A stretch of DNA of 64,000 nt from Splendidivirga corallicola (GTDB lineage Bacteria > Bacteroidota > Bacteroidia > Cytophagales > Cyclobacteriaceae): assembly GCA_030442035.1 (NCBI GenBank), contig JAUJEA010000001.1:1023559-1087558 (forward strand), written 5' to 3'. Below, one piece after another: positions 17,701-26,161 of the stretch. Made by a program: the position numbers and the translations under genes. Positions within the stretch are counted from its first letter, which is position 1, and every line of letters starts with the position of its first letter. The notes beneath the pieces are model-generated. The model did no database searches and was not told the origin of the DNA. It worked only from the letters and a program-made list of their open reading frames with translations.

Positions 17701-18211
17701 TTTGCAGTTAAAGGAATATGAATCAGCTGTTCAAGATCTTCAGGAAACACTAAAGCTGGATAATAATAACCCAGAAATATATTTAAAGAAAGCTGAGGCA
17801 AATATTTATCTGAGAAAGGATCTTGCAGCAATTGAAGACCTCACCATGGTCATTAACTTAAGTCCTGCTAATGTCGATGCCTATTACAACAGAGCCATGC
17901 TCTATACGGATAATCAGGAGCTCGGCAAAGCCTTAAATGACTTTGATAAAGTCATACAACTTGATCCAAAAGATGCCCAGAGTTTTTATGAAAGAGGTAA
18001 CTTAAAATTGACCCTGGAAAAAACAAAAGATGCATTATCTGATTTTGATGAAGCCATTAAGCTGGATGCACAAAATGCCAGTTTTTACAAGAGCAGGGGA
18101 AATGTAAAATACCAGCTTGACGACAAGGAAAATGCATGTTCGGATTGGCAAAAAGCTAAAGAGTTGGGAGATAGCAAAGCTTCTTTTTTCCTAAAACAAT
18201 ATTGTAAATAG
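14771..18211 (+). CDS. Exported pseudoprotease-TPR repeat protein
   Basis: 1146 residues. A signal peptide at 1-21 (cleavage after ITALA) is followed by a trypsin-like domain at about 25-205: ATGFFIDAEGTG is the usual start of such domains and GAPLLDNQGAVVGITTGNF the usual C-terminal part. The catalytic positions are lost: the TNYHVF-type His motif reads TQSEVF (His to Glu), and the GSSGSP-type nucleophile motif reads MQKGAP (Ser to Ala). From about 225 to the end the protein is an unbroken array of some 25 tetratricopeptide repeats of 34-35 residues (patterns such as YDGSIEDLNKAITLG). It is inferred to be an exported scaffold that binds peptides or partner proteins without cleaving them. Genes on both sides are unrelated. 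Confidence 0.85.
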   Translation: MKEKAIIYFLLIVVSSITALAQNNIKQNERAIFLIQTFNDQGNKMNSATGFFIDAEGTGITQSEVFVNAASARVITIDSTIHNIVKITGENSVTNIVQFTIDNTTKTVPYLKVSESVSKKGGKSTIISAEGIQKNVSQEVTISNSTSIDRYGSLIEVASSIKKMQKGAPLLDNQGAVVGITTGNFNGKPNNSFVIDGKLIKKLNPGNRNFKDWVKKHQPNHAYLKGLIAYNAEQYDVARSSFTKAKSLFKKDHQLWFLSAQTNLALNKKTDAKQDLDQLISLKENHKEALSLRGQIYYELKQYDRSLEDLNKAVQLKLRSAGVFNFRGKSKYMLKDFEGATTDLEKAVELGVKEAETFYLLGNSRFRSDKFEAAIKDYQSAIAGGLENETIFNNLGKAHYNLKDYQNALANYDRAISLKSDYRKAFANRGETKKALEDWDGVIQDYSKAIALGYKDKQAYADLAFAQYQKGDHQKIVEAYDKAIRNGIENVEAFLHRGTSKFHLEDFKGAITDLKTVLQKGGENKEVYTMLGISSFKVNDYSGTIKALDKAVENGAQSLEIFESKGLSNYELKQYEDASDDLTKAVSLGSKNAKVHYYLGNNLFRQKEYQGAIDVYNVAVDLGLKNEIIFNNRGKAKFLREDFDGALNDYDEAMKLKNDYGKAYGNRGLLKFGKEDYDGSIEDLNKAITLGENNKDIYQHLGSSYFKKKQYEDAIANLSKAIESGAKENMAFSERGRAHFYLKNYNECIADLSKVVKGGKAIAEDYYCLGNSKHEVQDIQGTITNLAKSAELGKEDALLYFNLGDAKYQSKNYRGALNDLTKGISMDGSSVQSYGLRGNCNFRLKDYQAAISDYNKAIELGSKEALIYNNRGKAKQLMENFEEAIKDYDEALNIDPSFAKAYENRGVSKYMLKDYKSCISDFSEAEKMGDFDKKILFYKGQAHYHLEDFALAVRYYSEAENAGTKNKELLFNRAKSYLQLKEYESAVQDLQETLKLDNNNPEIYLKKAEANIYLRKDLAAIEDLTMVINLSPANVDAYYNRAMLYTDNQELGKALNDFDKVIQLDPKDAQSFYERGNLKLTLEKTKDALSDFDEAIKLDAQNASFYKSRGNVKYQLDDKENACSDWQKAKELGDSKASFFLKQYCK

Positions 18212-18458
18212 ACTGACCCAGTAAAGCCTTTACTATAGTAACAAGTCCTTAGTCAATAGTCGGTTCTTAAAAAGAAAGTTTGATCAACATTTTAGCTGAT
18301 TTCAACAGGAGGTTGAATGTCTTCTTCTTTCATGATAGTTGACTCAATGTGGTCAACCTATATCAGAGACGTACATTCATTCAAAATTCATAACTCAAAA
18401 TTCCTCATTTAACACTGATTACCCTTACAATGGACTTTTTGAGAGATGCTTAAATGGC

Positions 18459-19733
18459 TTAATCAATTTTTTCATCGATCAAAACCTTTTTACGGGTTGG
18501 CAAAAGTCTGAATGAAAGTATGAAGACTAAAAATATAATGACTGCTGCAACTGCAAACGTTTTCGCCTGGATCATATCATATAGAAAACCTCCCATGATG
18601 AGACCAATGATACTTGCCAAACTACCTAAACTACCACCCAAACCCTGTATGGCACCTTGATATTTTTTCCCTGCCAATACAGCTAATAGTGAAAGAAAAG
18701 AAGGCCACATGATCCCATTACCCACCGCAAAGAAAAAAGCTGCCAAATAGATTAACACAACCTTTCCAGAGGAAAGCAATAAAAAATTTATACCCAGGAT
18801 AAACGCTCCTACCAGAATTAAAGTAATGTCTGAAAACTTTCCGGATATTCTACTCAAAACCGGTCCCTGGACAATAACCATCATCAGGCTTAGGATGGAA
18901 AAAAAAAGTCCCATTTGAGTGACAGTCCATTTCAATCCGTCCAAAGCAAATACAGGAAAAGCAGTATAAAAGAAGTTAAAACCAAGATAAATCAGAAAAT
19001 ACAGCAATAACATGAACCTGACAAATGGCATGTTTTCCATTTCCTTCCATGTTAAACGTTTTTTATGTTTCTTTTCAGCAGTACTTATCTTTTTGGATTC
19101 CGGGAGCCAAAACACAATGGCCATAACACCTGCCATGGAAATTAACAGGGCGGTTATCACCGGAACAATTTCACCATAAATTGTCCCTCCTAAAATCCCG
19201 GCGACAGCCGGTCCTAATATAAACCCCAGGCCAGATGCAGCAGACATTTTTCCAAAATTACCCTTTCTATTATCGTCATTTGAAATATCGGCCAGGTATG
19301 CATTGGTAACAGAAATATTTCCGCCGGTAAGTCCATCCAAAGATCTGGCTAGGAATAAAATGATCAATGGAAGTGAAATAAAAAAACTATCAAAAAAATC
19401 ACTATCAAACGAAATAAGTGCACTGATCGGGAATAAAAAAGCCAATATGAAAATCCCCCAGGATAAAAGTGTTCCTATCTGACTCAATAAAAGGGCCCTT
19501 CGTCTCCCCACCCTATCTGACCAAGCTCCAATGATGGGTGCTCCGATCAGCTCGAAAGCCGGATAAGCGGAAGCTGCGAATCCATAAACTACTGCATTTC
19601 CGCCAAACTCATGTACTAGAAAAACCAGGAAAGGTATGACAATACTGAAACCCAGAGCATTAATAAAATTGATTAAAAGGAGTGGGAAAATTTGGTAGGA
19701 TCCAATCTTGGGCGGTAAGTCAGTATTTTCCAA
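18459..19733 (-). CDS. MFS transporter, Tet/DHA-type drug efflux family
   Basis: 424 residues with about 12 membrane helices. The loop between helices 2 and 3 shows motif A as GAWSDRVGRRRALL, and helix 5 carries GLGFILGPAVAGILGG, the motif C antiporter signature. These place it with proton-driven 12-helix exporters related to TetA. A basic central loop (KKHKKR) separates the halves. The substrate is unknown; no regulator is adjacent. 247 bp of featureless sequence follow it on the minus strand. Confidence 0.85.
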   Translation of the reverse strand: MENTDLPPKIGSYQIFPLLLINFINALGFSIVIPFLVFLVHEFGGNAVVYGFAASAYPAFELIGAPIIGAWSDRVGRRRALLLSQIGTLLSWGIFILAFLFPISALISFDSDFFDSFFISLPLIILFLARSLDGLTGGNISVTNAYLADISNDDNRKGNFGKMSAASGLGFILGPAVAGILGGTIYGEIVPVITALLISMAGVMAIVFWLPESKKISTAEKKHKKRLTWKEMENMPFVRFMLLLYFLIYLGFNFFYTAFPVFALDGLKWTVTQMGLFFSILSLMMVIVQGPVLSRISGKFSDITLILVGAFILGINFLLLSSGKVVLIYLAAFFFAVGNGIMWPSFLSLLAVLAGKKYQGAIQGLGGSLGSLASIIGLIMGGFLYDMIQAKTFAVAAVIIFLVFILSFRLLPTRKKVLIDEKID

Positions 19734-19908
19734 ATTAGTTCATTTTAGATCAAGGTAACAAATTTTGAACAGAAAGACAGCGTGCTTTTTGAATAGTTCT
19801 GAGATAAATATGAGTAATGGAGATCCCACATATTTCCAATGCTAATCAGTTGTAACATGACTTTAAAAACATTGTTGATGGATAAATCTAAATTGTTGCC
19901 GTTCAAAT

Positions 19909-19916
19909 TAAATTTG
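19909..19916 (+). promoter_or_regulatory. Candidate -7 element of the small secreted protein gene
   Basis: TAAATTTG fits TAnnTTTG, 95 bp before the start codon. TTG triplets exist upstream but not at standard spacing. Confidence 0.3.
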
Positions 19917-20011
19917 CTCCGATTAACAACTTTTAACAGTATTTAACATTTTATTAACAGCATAATGAGCAATTTTACCGTTAAAGAAGTAAACCTAAAC
20001 CTGGATCTTCT

Positions 20012-20296
20012 ATGAAATTCAATCAATTTGTCACGGGAACTATCATAGCACTTTCACTTTTTTGGATAGGTAGTATTAATAAAAAGATCCTTAGTACCGT
20101 AGCAGACAATACTGGTGTATTCAGTACAGGTAAAGCAGAATCAGGTGCACTACTTGGATCTGTGAAAACAAACGTGACCACTGATGTAACCAAAGTTAAT
20201 CAAATCAAAAAGATTCGTGTAAAGGTTAAAACATGTCAAGCCCAGCAGGTAAAAGAATGTTTAAAATCCAAAAGAATTCGTAGTATCAAAATATAA
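20012..20296 (+). CDS. Small exported basic protein of unknown function
   Basis: 94 residues: an N-terminal hydrophobic segment at about 8-22 that acts as a signal peptide or anchor, a Gly/Ser/Thr-rich middle (TGVFSTGKAESGALLG) and a very basic tail with two cysteines (CQAQQVKEC). No family recognised. Its own -7 box upstream and a hairpin downstream (20324-20352) suggest an independent small transcript. The basic exported tail could be antimicrobial-like or envelope-binding, but there is no evidence for either. Confidence 0.5.
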   Translation: MKFNQFVTGTIIALSLFWIGSINKKILSTVADNTGVFSTGKAESGALLGSVKTNVTTDVTKVNQIKKIRVKVKTCQAQQVKECLKSKRIRSIKI

Positions 20297-20714
20297 TCCT
20301 CAACAACTCATTATGAAAGCTGACTATCCTTTCTAACTCACAGAAAGGTTAGTTGGCCGACATAGACATTAAACTTCCACTGATTAGAAACCTTTCTCAA
20401 AAACCAAAATGACGTGGTTTCGTTGTTTACGTTAGGCAAATTGGATTTTTTGGATTTCGTTCCATAAATTGTAAATTATCAACACATCTGATTATTTACA
20501 TAGCAAAGGATATTCAAATTGATCAAATTGGTGGTCAGATTTTTCTGAATCCTTCTGAGCAACTTCTAAGAGTATAGTGCACAGTGGGAAATTGATACCT
20601 TTATGCGGAATAGTGGCTCTGTCGCCATTAATTCCTTTATGAACTGATTTTATGCCATTGATTAGCAAGGAGTAATAGCGTGGCAGTATTTAATTCTAAA
20701 CTAAAGTGTAAAAA
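20297..20714. other. Intergenic region with a hairpin before msrP
   Basis: 418 bp without coding potential. At 20324-20352, CTATCCTTTCT and AGAAAGGTTAG form an 11-bp stem with one mismatch around a 7-nt loop. It is 28 bp past the small secreted gene but no T tract follows, so it is an mRNA-end hairpin at most. The rest holds nothing I recognise. Confidence 0.5.
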
Positions 20715-21734
20715 ATGGCAAATATTATTCAAAAGAAACCTTGGGAACAAGCTGGTATTAAGCCCATAGATGAAGCTATCTACTACAATCGTAGGCAAAT
20801 TATAAAGCAATTAGGGCTAACCACCATCGGTATGATGGCAGCCCCTTTTGTCCTTGGTGCCTGTCAAAATCCTGCTCAGCAAAATGCCACTGGAGATTCT
20901 GCTCCACAAGAAAAATCCAATACCTTCGATTTCGAGGGTATGAGCGATCTATATCCTGCAACAAGAAATGAAAAATATACACTAGACAGACCACTGACGA
21001 AGGAGTATGATGCAACACATTACAATAACTTTTATGAGTTCATCAATCCAAGAGATGTAAGTATCTATAACGTCTACAAATATGTGGAACCTTTTACTAC
21101 CAGTGATTGGTCCTTTGAAGTTAGCGGATTGGTGAAAAACAAAGGAAAATTCGACCTGGAAGATATCATCAAAAAAATTGGACTAGAGGAAAGGACCTAT
21201 CGATTCAGGTGTGTCGAAAGGTGGGCTATGGCTGTTCCCTGGACAGGTTTTCCCTTGGCAAAGCTTATAAAATTATTCGAACCCAAGAATGAAGCAACAC
21301 ATATTCGAATGGTTACTTATTCGAATACTGAAGAAATGATTGGCGTAAGAACACAACACTGGTATCCATGGCCCTATTACGAAGGACTCAGAATGGATGA
21401 AGCCATGAATGAGCTCGCCTTTATTGCCACAGGAATATTCGGAAAGCCACTTCCAAAGCAAAATGGTGCTCCGATGCGGCTGGTCGTCCCCTGGAAATAT
21501 GGATACAAAAACATCAAATCCATTGTAAAATTTGAGTTCATTAACAAGGAGCCTGAAACATTTTGGCATAAAATTGCGCCAAACGAATATCCGTTTATCT
21601 CTAATGTAAATCCCGAAGTTCCTCATCCACGCTGGTCTCAGGCCATGGAGTATTTAATTCCGGATGGAGAAAAGAGACCAACGCTGAAGTACAACGGTTA
21701 CGGCGAATTTGTAGCTGGCTTATATGAAAAATAG
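20715..21734 (+). CDS. msrP: Protein-methionine-sulfoxide reductase catalytic subunit MsrP (Tat-exported)
   Basis: 339 residues of the YedY/MsrP family, a periplasmic molybdenum-cofactor enzyme that reduces methionine sulfoxide in envelope proteins. Seen: a twin-arginine signal NRRQIIKQLG, the family motif NNFYEF, the molybdenum-ligand Cys166 in FRCVERWAM followed by PWTGFPL, and near the end NGAPMRLVVPWKYGYK and HPRWSQA. The signal ends in VLGAC, a lipobox-like sequence, so the protein may be lipidated at the membrane surface; proteobacterial MsrP is a soluble periplasmic protein. The haem membrane partner MsrQ is not next to it. The cofactor gene mog is about 4 kb away in another operon. 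Confidence 0.9.
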   Translation: MANIIQKKPWEQAGIKPIDEAIYYNRRQIIKQLGLTTIGMMAAPFVLGACQNPAQQNATGDSAPQEKSNTFDFEGMSDLYPATRNEKYTLDRPLTKEYDATHYNNFYEFINPRDVSIYNVYKYVEPFTTSDWSFEVSGLVKNKGKFDLEDIIKKIGLEERTYRFRCVERWAMAVPWTGFPLAKLIKLFEPKNEATHIRMVTYSNTEEMIGVRTQHWYPWPYYEGLRMDEAMNELAFIATGIFGKPLPKQNGAPMRLVVPWKYGYKNIKSIVKFEFINKEPETFWHKIAPNEYPFISNVNPEVPHPRWSQAMEYLIPDGEKRPTLKYNGYGEFVAGLYEK

Positions 21735-21880
21735 TACGTTGCAACCTTGAGGGTTGTGTGGTTGTCCAATATTTTAGAAAATCACAAATTTTAGGTCTGG
21801 AAAATAACCGATCAATGGTTTGTGATCCCCATTTATTTCCGTATTTGCAATTCAAAGTTTAACGTAACACATTTGCCACC

Positions 21881-22897
21881 ATGAGAAAGCAAATAAAAAC
21901 CTTCGCAATTTTCATAAGTATTCTCATCATTTTTGCTTTTGTCATTTTTGTGATCAACCAAGTGGCAGCTTTATATGCGAACGTAAGTGCTTTGAATCCA
22001 ATGCTGGGCAACATAGTACTTGGAGCAATTTCTCCAATATTTCTTGTATTAATAGTTGTTCCAATAGTAATGTATCTACGACTTCCAAGTCCGCTTAAGT
22101 ATCCGGAAAAAGAGTCACAACAGGCATATTACCTTAAAAAAGTCGCTTCCAGATTATCAAAAAACAAGTTACTACAAAACGAGAACTTTGATCTGGGTCA
22201 GGAGGAAGGCATCAAAGCAGCCATGCAAAAGCTGGATATTGAAGCAAATGATGTGATTTATAAAACAGCCAGCAATGTCTTTCTTACAACAGCCATTTCC
22301 CAGAATGGCAAATTAGATGCTTTGACTGTTTTAATTATTCAAACCAGAATGATATGGAAAGTATCCCATGTTTACTGGCACAGGCCGGCACTCAGAGATA
22401 TGATCAACCTATACGCAAATGTTGCTGGCACTACCTTTTTGACAGCCGAAGTAGAAAATTTGGACATCTCAAAGCAAATGGAACCGATTCTCAGTGCGAT
22501 GCTAAAGAGTCCCGGGCGTTCTTTACCAATCGTTGGTCATGCCGCTCACATTGTGATGGATTCATTATTGGAGGGTTCTATCAATGCGTTTCTTACGCTA
22601 AGAGTAGGCATCATTTCGAGAAGATATTGTAGTTCTCTACAAGCTTTTGACAAAGCTGAGGTTCGCAAAAATGCGTTCCTTGAAGCCTCTGGTATGTTAA
22701 AAAATCTGGTTGTAAAATCTTCAGGTAATGTGATCAGCAGCATTTTGAAAGCCACAAAAAATGCAGGCTTTAATACCATAAAATCAGGAGCAGGTGCCGT
22801 GGGCAAAGCTGCTGGCAACGTGAAGTCCGGTATTGAAAGTTTTGCTGAAAAAATTGGGGTGACAAAAAAGAAAAATGATAAAGCGGATGAAGGTTGA
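21881..22897 (+). CDS. YcjF/DUF697-like membrane protein
   Basis: 338 residues with two N-terminal membrane helices at about 6-28 and 43-66, followed by a cytoplasmic helical domain of DUF697 type; the conserved core lies around IIQTRMIWKVSHVYW and YANVAGTTF. In proteobacteria YcjF is encoded beside the GTPase-like YcjX, but no such GTPase is here. The C-terminal 60 residues are glycine- and lysine-rich. It follows msrP by 146 bp with no terminator in between, so co-transcription is possible but not shown. Function unknown. Confidence 0.7.
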   Translation: MRKQIKTFAIFISILIIFAFVIFVINQVAALYANVSALNPMLGNIVLGAISPIFLVLIVVPIVMYLRLPSPLKYPEKESQQAYYLKKVASRLSKNKLLQNENFDLGQEEGIKAAMQKLDIEANDVIYKTASNVFLTTAISQNGKLDALTVLIIQTRMIWKVSHVYWHRPALRDMINLYANVAGTTFLTAEVENLDISKQMEPILSAMLKSPGRSLPIVGHAAHIVMDSLLEGSINAFLTLRVGIISRRYCSSLQAFDKAEVRKNAFLEASGMLKNLVVKSSGNVISSILKATKNAGFNTIKSGAGAVGKAAGNVKSGIESFAEKIGVTKKKNDKADEG

Positions 22898-22959
22898 TAA
22901 GTTCATTCATCCCTACACATATTATCAATTGCTCTAGCTCTTGTGCTCATTAATTATAA

Positions 22960-23835
22960 TCAATTTTCATCAACCACAACAGCTAATTTATCTCCTTTGC
23001 TGTTAACCGCCAATCTGGAAACATTATTCAGGCCATGAGCAGATAAATCAGCTACCTGCGCCCAATCAGTACTTTTACCAGGAGTAAAACGAAATAGTTT
23101 GCTTCCATCGCTTATTAGTATGGATCCATCCGGTGTCCAGGTTATATCTTCGCGACCTGGTAATGTTGGGGTTAAGGAAGCAATTATTTTACTTTGGGTA
23201 TTGATACTTTTAATCCACCACTCGTTTTCATCAACTTTGTGTATAAAACTAATGGCCTTGCGACCAGGAACCTTGTGTATTGCCCGGCCAATGTTTTTTG
23301 CTACCGCATCATCGGTTCCGCTGGAAAAGTTCATTACGTGGAGCGTATTTGGCTCTCCTAAAATAAACATATAGGCTGTGTGCTCACCAGCCCATGCATG
23401 ATAGCCAACTTTATCTTTATTGAACAGTACAATAGGTTTTCCTCCACCTAAAGGATATTTGCCAAAGTCCTGAGCACCATTTCTTCTTTCAATGATCGTG
23501 GATATAAACTGTCCATCAGGTGTTAGCGTTGGAGAATATTCCTTTTCATCAGGTGTATTGGTGAAATGCGTGGTTTCTCCTGACTGATAATCATATACCA
23601 TTATATCTGTAAATCCTTCTTTGTTAGCCGAGCTATAGTATAACAGAGGATTACTGGCATGGAAAAAGGGCTGATTATCGTAACCAATTTTGTCTGTTAC
23701 CCTTATCTTATTTTTGATTTCAAAGGTGTTATTTTCATTCTTCAGATCAAACATGTAAATATCTGTACCCGGTTGGGCGTGTGTATTTATTACTAAAAAA
23801 AACAGAAGGCTGAAAGTTCCTGTTGCCTTTTTCAT
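22960..23835 (-). CDS. Secreted PD40/TolB-like beta-propeller protein
   Basis: About 291 residues from the ATG chosen at 23835 (MKKATGTFSLLF), which begins a good signal peptide ending at HAQ; an ATG two codons earlier is also possible. The body has repeating PD40-type blades: NQPFFHASNPLLYYSS, YSPTLTPDGQFISTI and DITWTPDGSILISDG. Such propellers in TolB and peptidase S9 proteins bind proteins or peptides; here the protein is a lone propeller. It is at the 3' end of no operon; a non-coding stretch of nearly 800 bp lies upstream. Confidence 0.75.
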   Translation of the reverse strand: MKKATGTFSLLFFLVINTHAQPGTDIYMFDLKNENNTFEIKNKIRVTDKIGYDNQPFFHASNPLLYYSSANKEGFTDIMVYDYQSGETTHFTNTPDEKEYSPTLTPDGQFISTIIERRNGAQDFGKYPLGGGKPIVLFNKDKVGYHAWAGEHTAYMFILGEPNTLHVMNFSSGTDDAVAKNIGRAIHKVPGRKAISFIHKVDENEWWIKSINTQSKIIASLTPTLPGREDITWTPDGSILISDGSKLFRFTPGKSTDWAQVADLSAHGLNNVSRLAVNSKGDKLAVVVDEN

Positions 23836-23841
23836 GATCAA

Positions 23842-24630
23842 TTTTTTATAGTTTGAATATGAGGATACAAGATAATGGATTTATTCAATTAACCCATTCT
23901 CAGAACTTGTGCTATAGTAATAAGTTTTAGTCAGTAGTACTACCCTTGTCAATATTCGGACATATTCCTAATGTGTCTGAGTCGGATTATTCGTAATTAC
24001 TCCTCCTCTCTGGAAATCTGGAAATTAAAGCTACTATCACGCACCCAGCCCCAAGGTGTCAGACACTTTGATTCGCAAAGATACATGCCAAACAGAAAGA
24101 GCTAAACTGATTAACAAGAGAAGTGTCAAACACCTCTCAACGTCCCAACTCAAAAAGCCACCATTTAAACGGTTTGGTTATGGGTAAAAACAGAAGGCGC
24201 AAAACGGCAATTTATATTCAGGATTAAAGGTTTTTCACTTTTTCTTTTTTCTTGAATCTTTTATCTGAAGTCTTGCTCAAGGGTTGACATCATTTGCTCA
24301 ATGAGTATAAACTCATATTTTCCAAGAGAAACTGTATTAATATCCCTTTGCGATTTTATCCAAATTAGATTAAATTGCGTTGCTCCAAATCGATCAACTC
24401 TTCAAACCAGTTGATATTTTTCAAGATTTGGATACGGCTTCTGGGTCATTGTCGATTAGGTTAACTAAAATAGTTGACCTCTATGATTGTATTTATTCCG
24501 TCCAACAACCTCTTTCATACTTAGGATTCATTAACATATAAGCTTCCTCTGCTAGCAAATCCCTTGGATTTTGAATACTTTTAAAACACATGTTTCACAA
24601 ATCAGTGATAGTTTTTGTTAATTGAAACAC
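23842..24630. other. Long non-coding interval with GTGTNNNACAC palindromes
   Basis: 789 bp with stops in all frames and no recognised gene. At 24054-24068 and 24121-24135 lie two inverted copies (13 of 15 bases equal) of AGGTGTCAGACACTT, each itself an imperfect palindrome of form GTGTNNNACAC. Short palindromes of this kind are often found with REP-associated tyrosine transposases, but no transposase is in the window. The rest shows nothing I can name. Confidence 0.5.
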
Positions 24631-25350
24631 ATGGAGGATCAAAAGGCAAAAATATGCACCATTTGTCATACGGAGTTGATTGGTCAGTATTGCCATGAGT
24701 GTGGACAAAAGGTTACTCACAAAAAATTAAGCCTTTCAACTGTTCTGTCAGATATGATGGCCAATATATGGTCAATGGAAGGCACCGTTTTAGCCACCAT
24801 GATCCATCTGATTAAAGATCCTTTCAAAGTAATTAACAATTATTGGTTAGGAAATAGAAATTATTACCATAGTCCGGGAAAATTGGTTTTTTACTGCCTT
24901 TTTATAGCAGGGCTACACTTTGCATTCTTGGGAAATACTATACTTGGTATGAAGCTGACGGTCACCAATAATATGTCACCGCAAATAGGTTTCCTGTTGT
25001 TCTTTTTCCCATTATTACTTATTGCTTCTTATGTTACCTATTTCAGAAGAGGTTATAGCTTTCTAAAGCACTTCGTAGCAGTTATTTATATCTTTTCCTG
25101 CTGGTCTATTATTTTTATCATTTTTGATGATTTGGTAAGATGGTTATTTGGAAATATCTTAGGAAAGATACCACTCCTACTATTTCCCATTGTTCTTTTT
25201 GTTTGGATTGCACGTATTTTTAGCAAGAGAAAGAAATGGTCAATGATCTTATTGAATGCAATGCTGAATCTTTTAGTTTATATTGTGGTTACCACCATCA
25301 TTGTGGTGGCGCTTTATTTCATCAGTCCACAATCAGTCCGACGTACCTGA
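24631..25350 (+). CDS. DUF3667-type membrane protein with N-terminal zinc ribbon
   Basis: 239 residues from ATG 24631; a TTG three codons upstream is possible but less likely. The N-terminus has a zinc ribbon (Cys9, Cys12, Cys21, Cys24) and the rest about five membrane helices, the arrangement of the DUF3667 family, common in Bacteroidota and uncharacterised. The segment NRNYYHSPGKLVFYC between ribbon and first helix is the most conserved-looking part. It is convergent with mog; no operon partner. Confidence 0.75.
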   Translation: MEDQKAKICTICHTELIGQYCHECGQKVTHKKLSLSTVLSDMMANIWSMEGTVLATMIHLIKDPFKVINNYWLGNRNYYHSPGKLVFYCLFIAGLHFAFLGNTILGMKLTVTNNMSPQIGFLLFFFPLLLIASYVTYFRRGYSFLKHFVAVIYIFSCWSIIFIIFDDLVRWLFGNILGKIPLLLFPIVLFVWIARIFSKRKKWSMILLNAMLNLLVYIVVTTIIVVALYFISPQSVRRT

Positions 25351-25608
25351 AAGCCAAGGATTAAGTCATCTGTCACCAGAAGAATCAGGCAATATTTCAT
25401 TTCCGTTTCTGGAAGACCTTGATATTATCACCTTTCCCTGTACAAACCGTATACAGCATTGCCAAATGTTTGAGATGTTGATTCAGGAAGTTAGTATATT
25501 TTGTTGCTTCCGTTTTCAAATTGAAGGGTTAGATTTATCTTTTATTAGATCTTATTGGAGAATAAAATGATGTCAATTTGCGTAAGCCCTTATTTTATGT
25601 AGGTTCAA

Positions 25609-26139
25609 CTAACTGGTTTTTGGTCTGAAGGGTTTTATAATATTCTCGTTACATTCCAAAAAAGGTCCCTCAATCAGATCTATACAATATGGGACCGCTG
25701 GAAAAACGGCATCAAGACATTGTCTGATGGCTTTTGGTTTGCCTGGTAAATTAAGAATCAGTGTATTATTTCTAATTCCTGCCGTTTGACGGGATAGTAT
25801 GGCTGTTGGCACATATTTTAGGCTTTCCATGCGCATCAGCTCACCAAAACCAGGCATCATCTTCTCACAAACAGCTTCAGTGGCTTCTGGTGTAACATCT
25901 CTCTTAGCCGGACCTGTTCCTCCTGAAGTGATTACGAGGCAACAGCCTTTATTGTCTGCCATGTCTTTCATGGTAGCCTCAATTTGATCTTGTTCATCCG
26001 GAATCACCGCATATTCGCTTTCCCAATCAGATACCAAATATTCATTCAAGGTTTCTACAATGGCCTTACCGGGGATATCTTCATAAATTCCCTTGCTAGC
26101 CCTGTCAGAAACATTGATGATACCAATTTTTATAGCCAT
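25609..26139 (-). CDS. mog: Molybdopterin adenylyltransferase (MogA/MoaB fold)
   Basis: 176 residues. It activates molybdopterin by adenylylation before molybdenum insertion. Family marks: VSDRASKGIYEDIPG at the N-terminus, the TSGGTGPAKRDVTPEA substrate-binding loop in the middle and NLPGKPKAI toward the end. Last gene of an apparent three-gene operon with trhO (22 bp) and the ACMSD-like gene. No other cofactor-biosynthesis gene is nearby, but msrP at 20715 needs the product. Confidence 0.88.
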   Translation of the reverse strand: MAIKIGIINVSDRASKGIYEDIPGKAIVETLNEYLVSDWESEYAVIPDEQDQIEATMKDMADNKGCCLVITSGGTGPAKRDVTPEATEAVCEKMMPGFGELMRMESLKYVPTAILSRQTAGIRNNTLILNLPGKPKAIRQCLDAVFPAVPYCIDLIEGPFLECNENIIKPFRPKTS

Positions 26140-26161
26140 ATCTTTGTTTTAGATTCTCAGG

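Noticed and set aside
25283-25570. 95-codon frame overlapping and extending past the DUF3667 gene
   Set aside because: Considered as a frameshifted C-terminus of DUF3667, but the extension lacks helices and the protein already has normal length.
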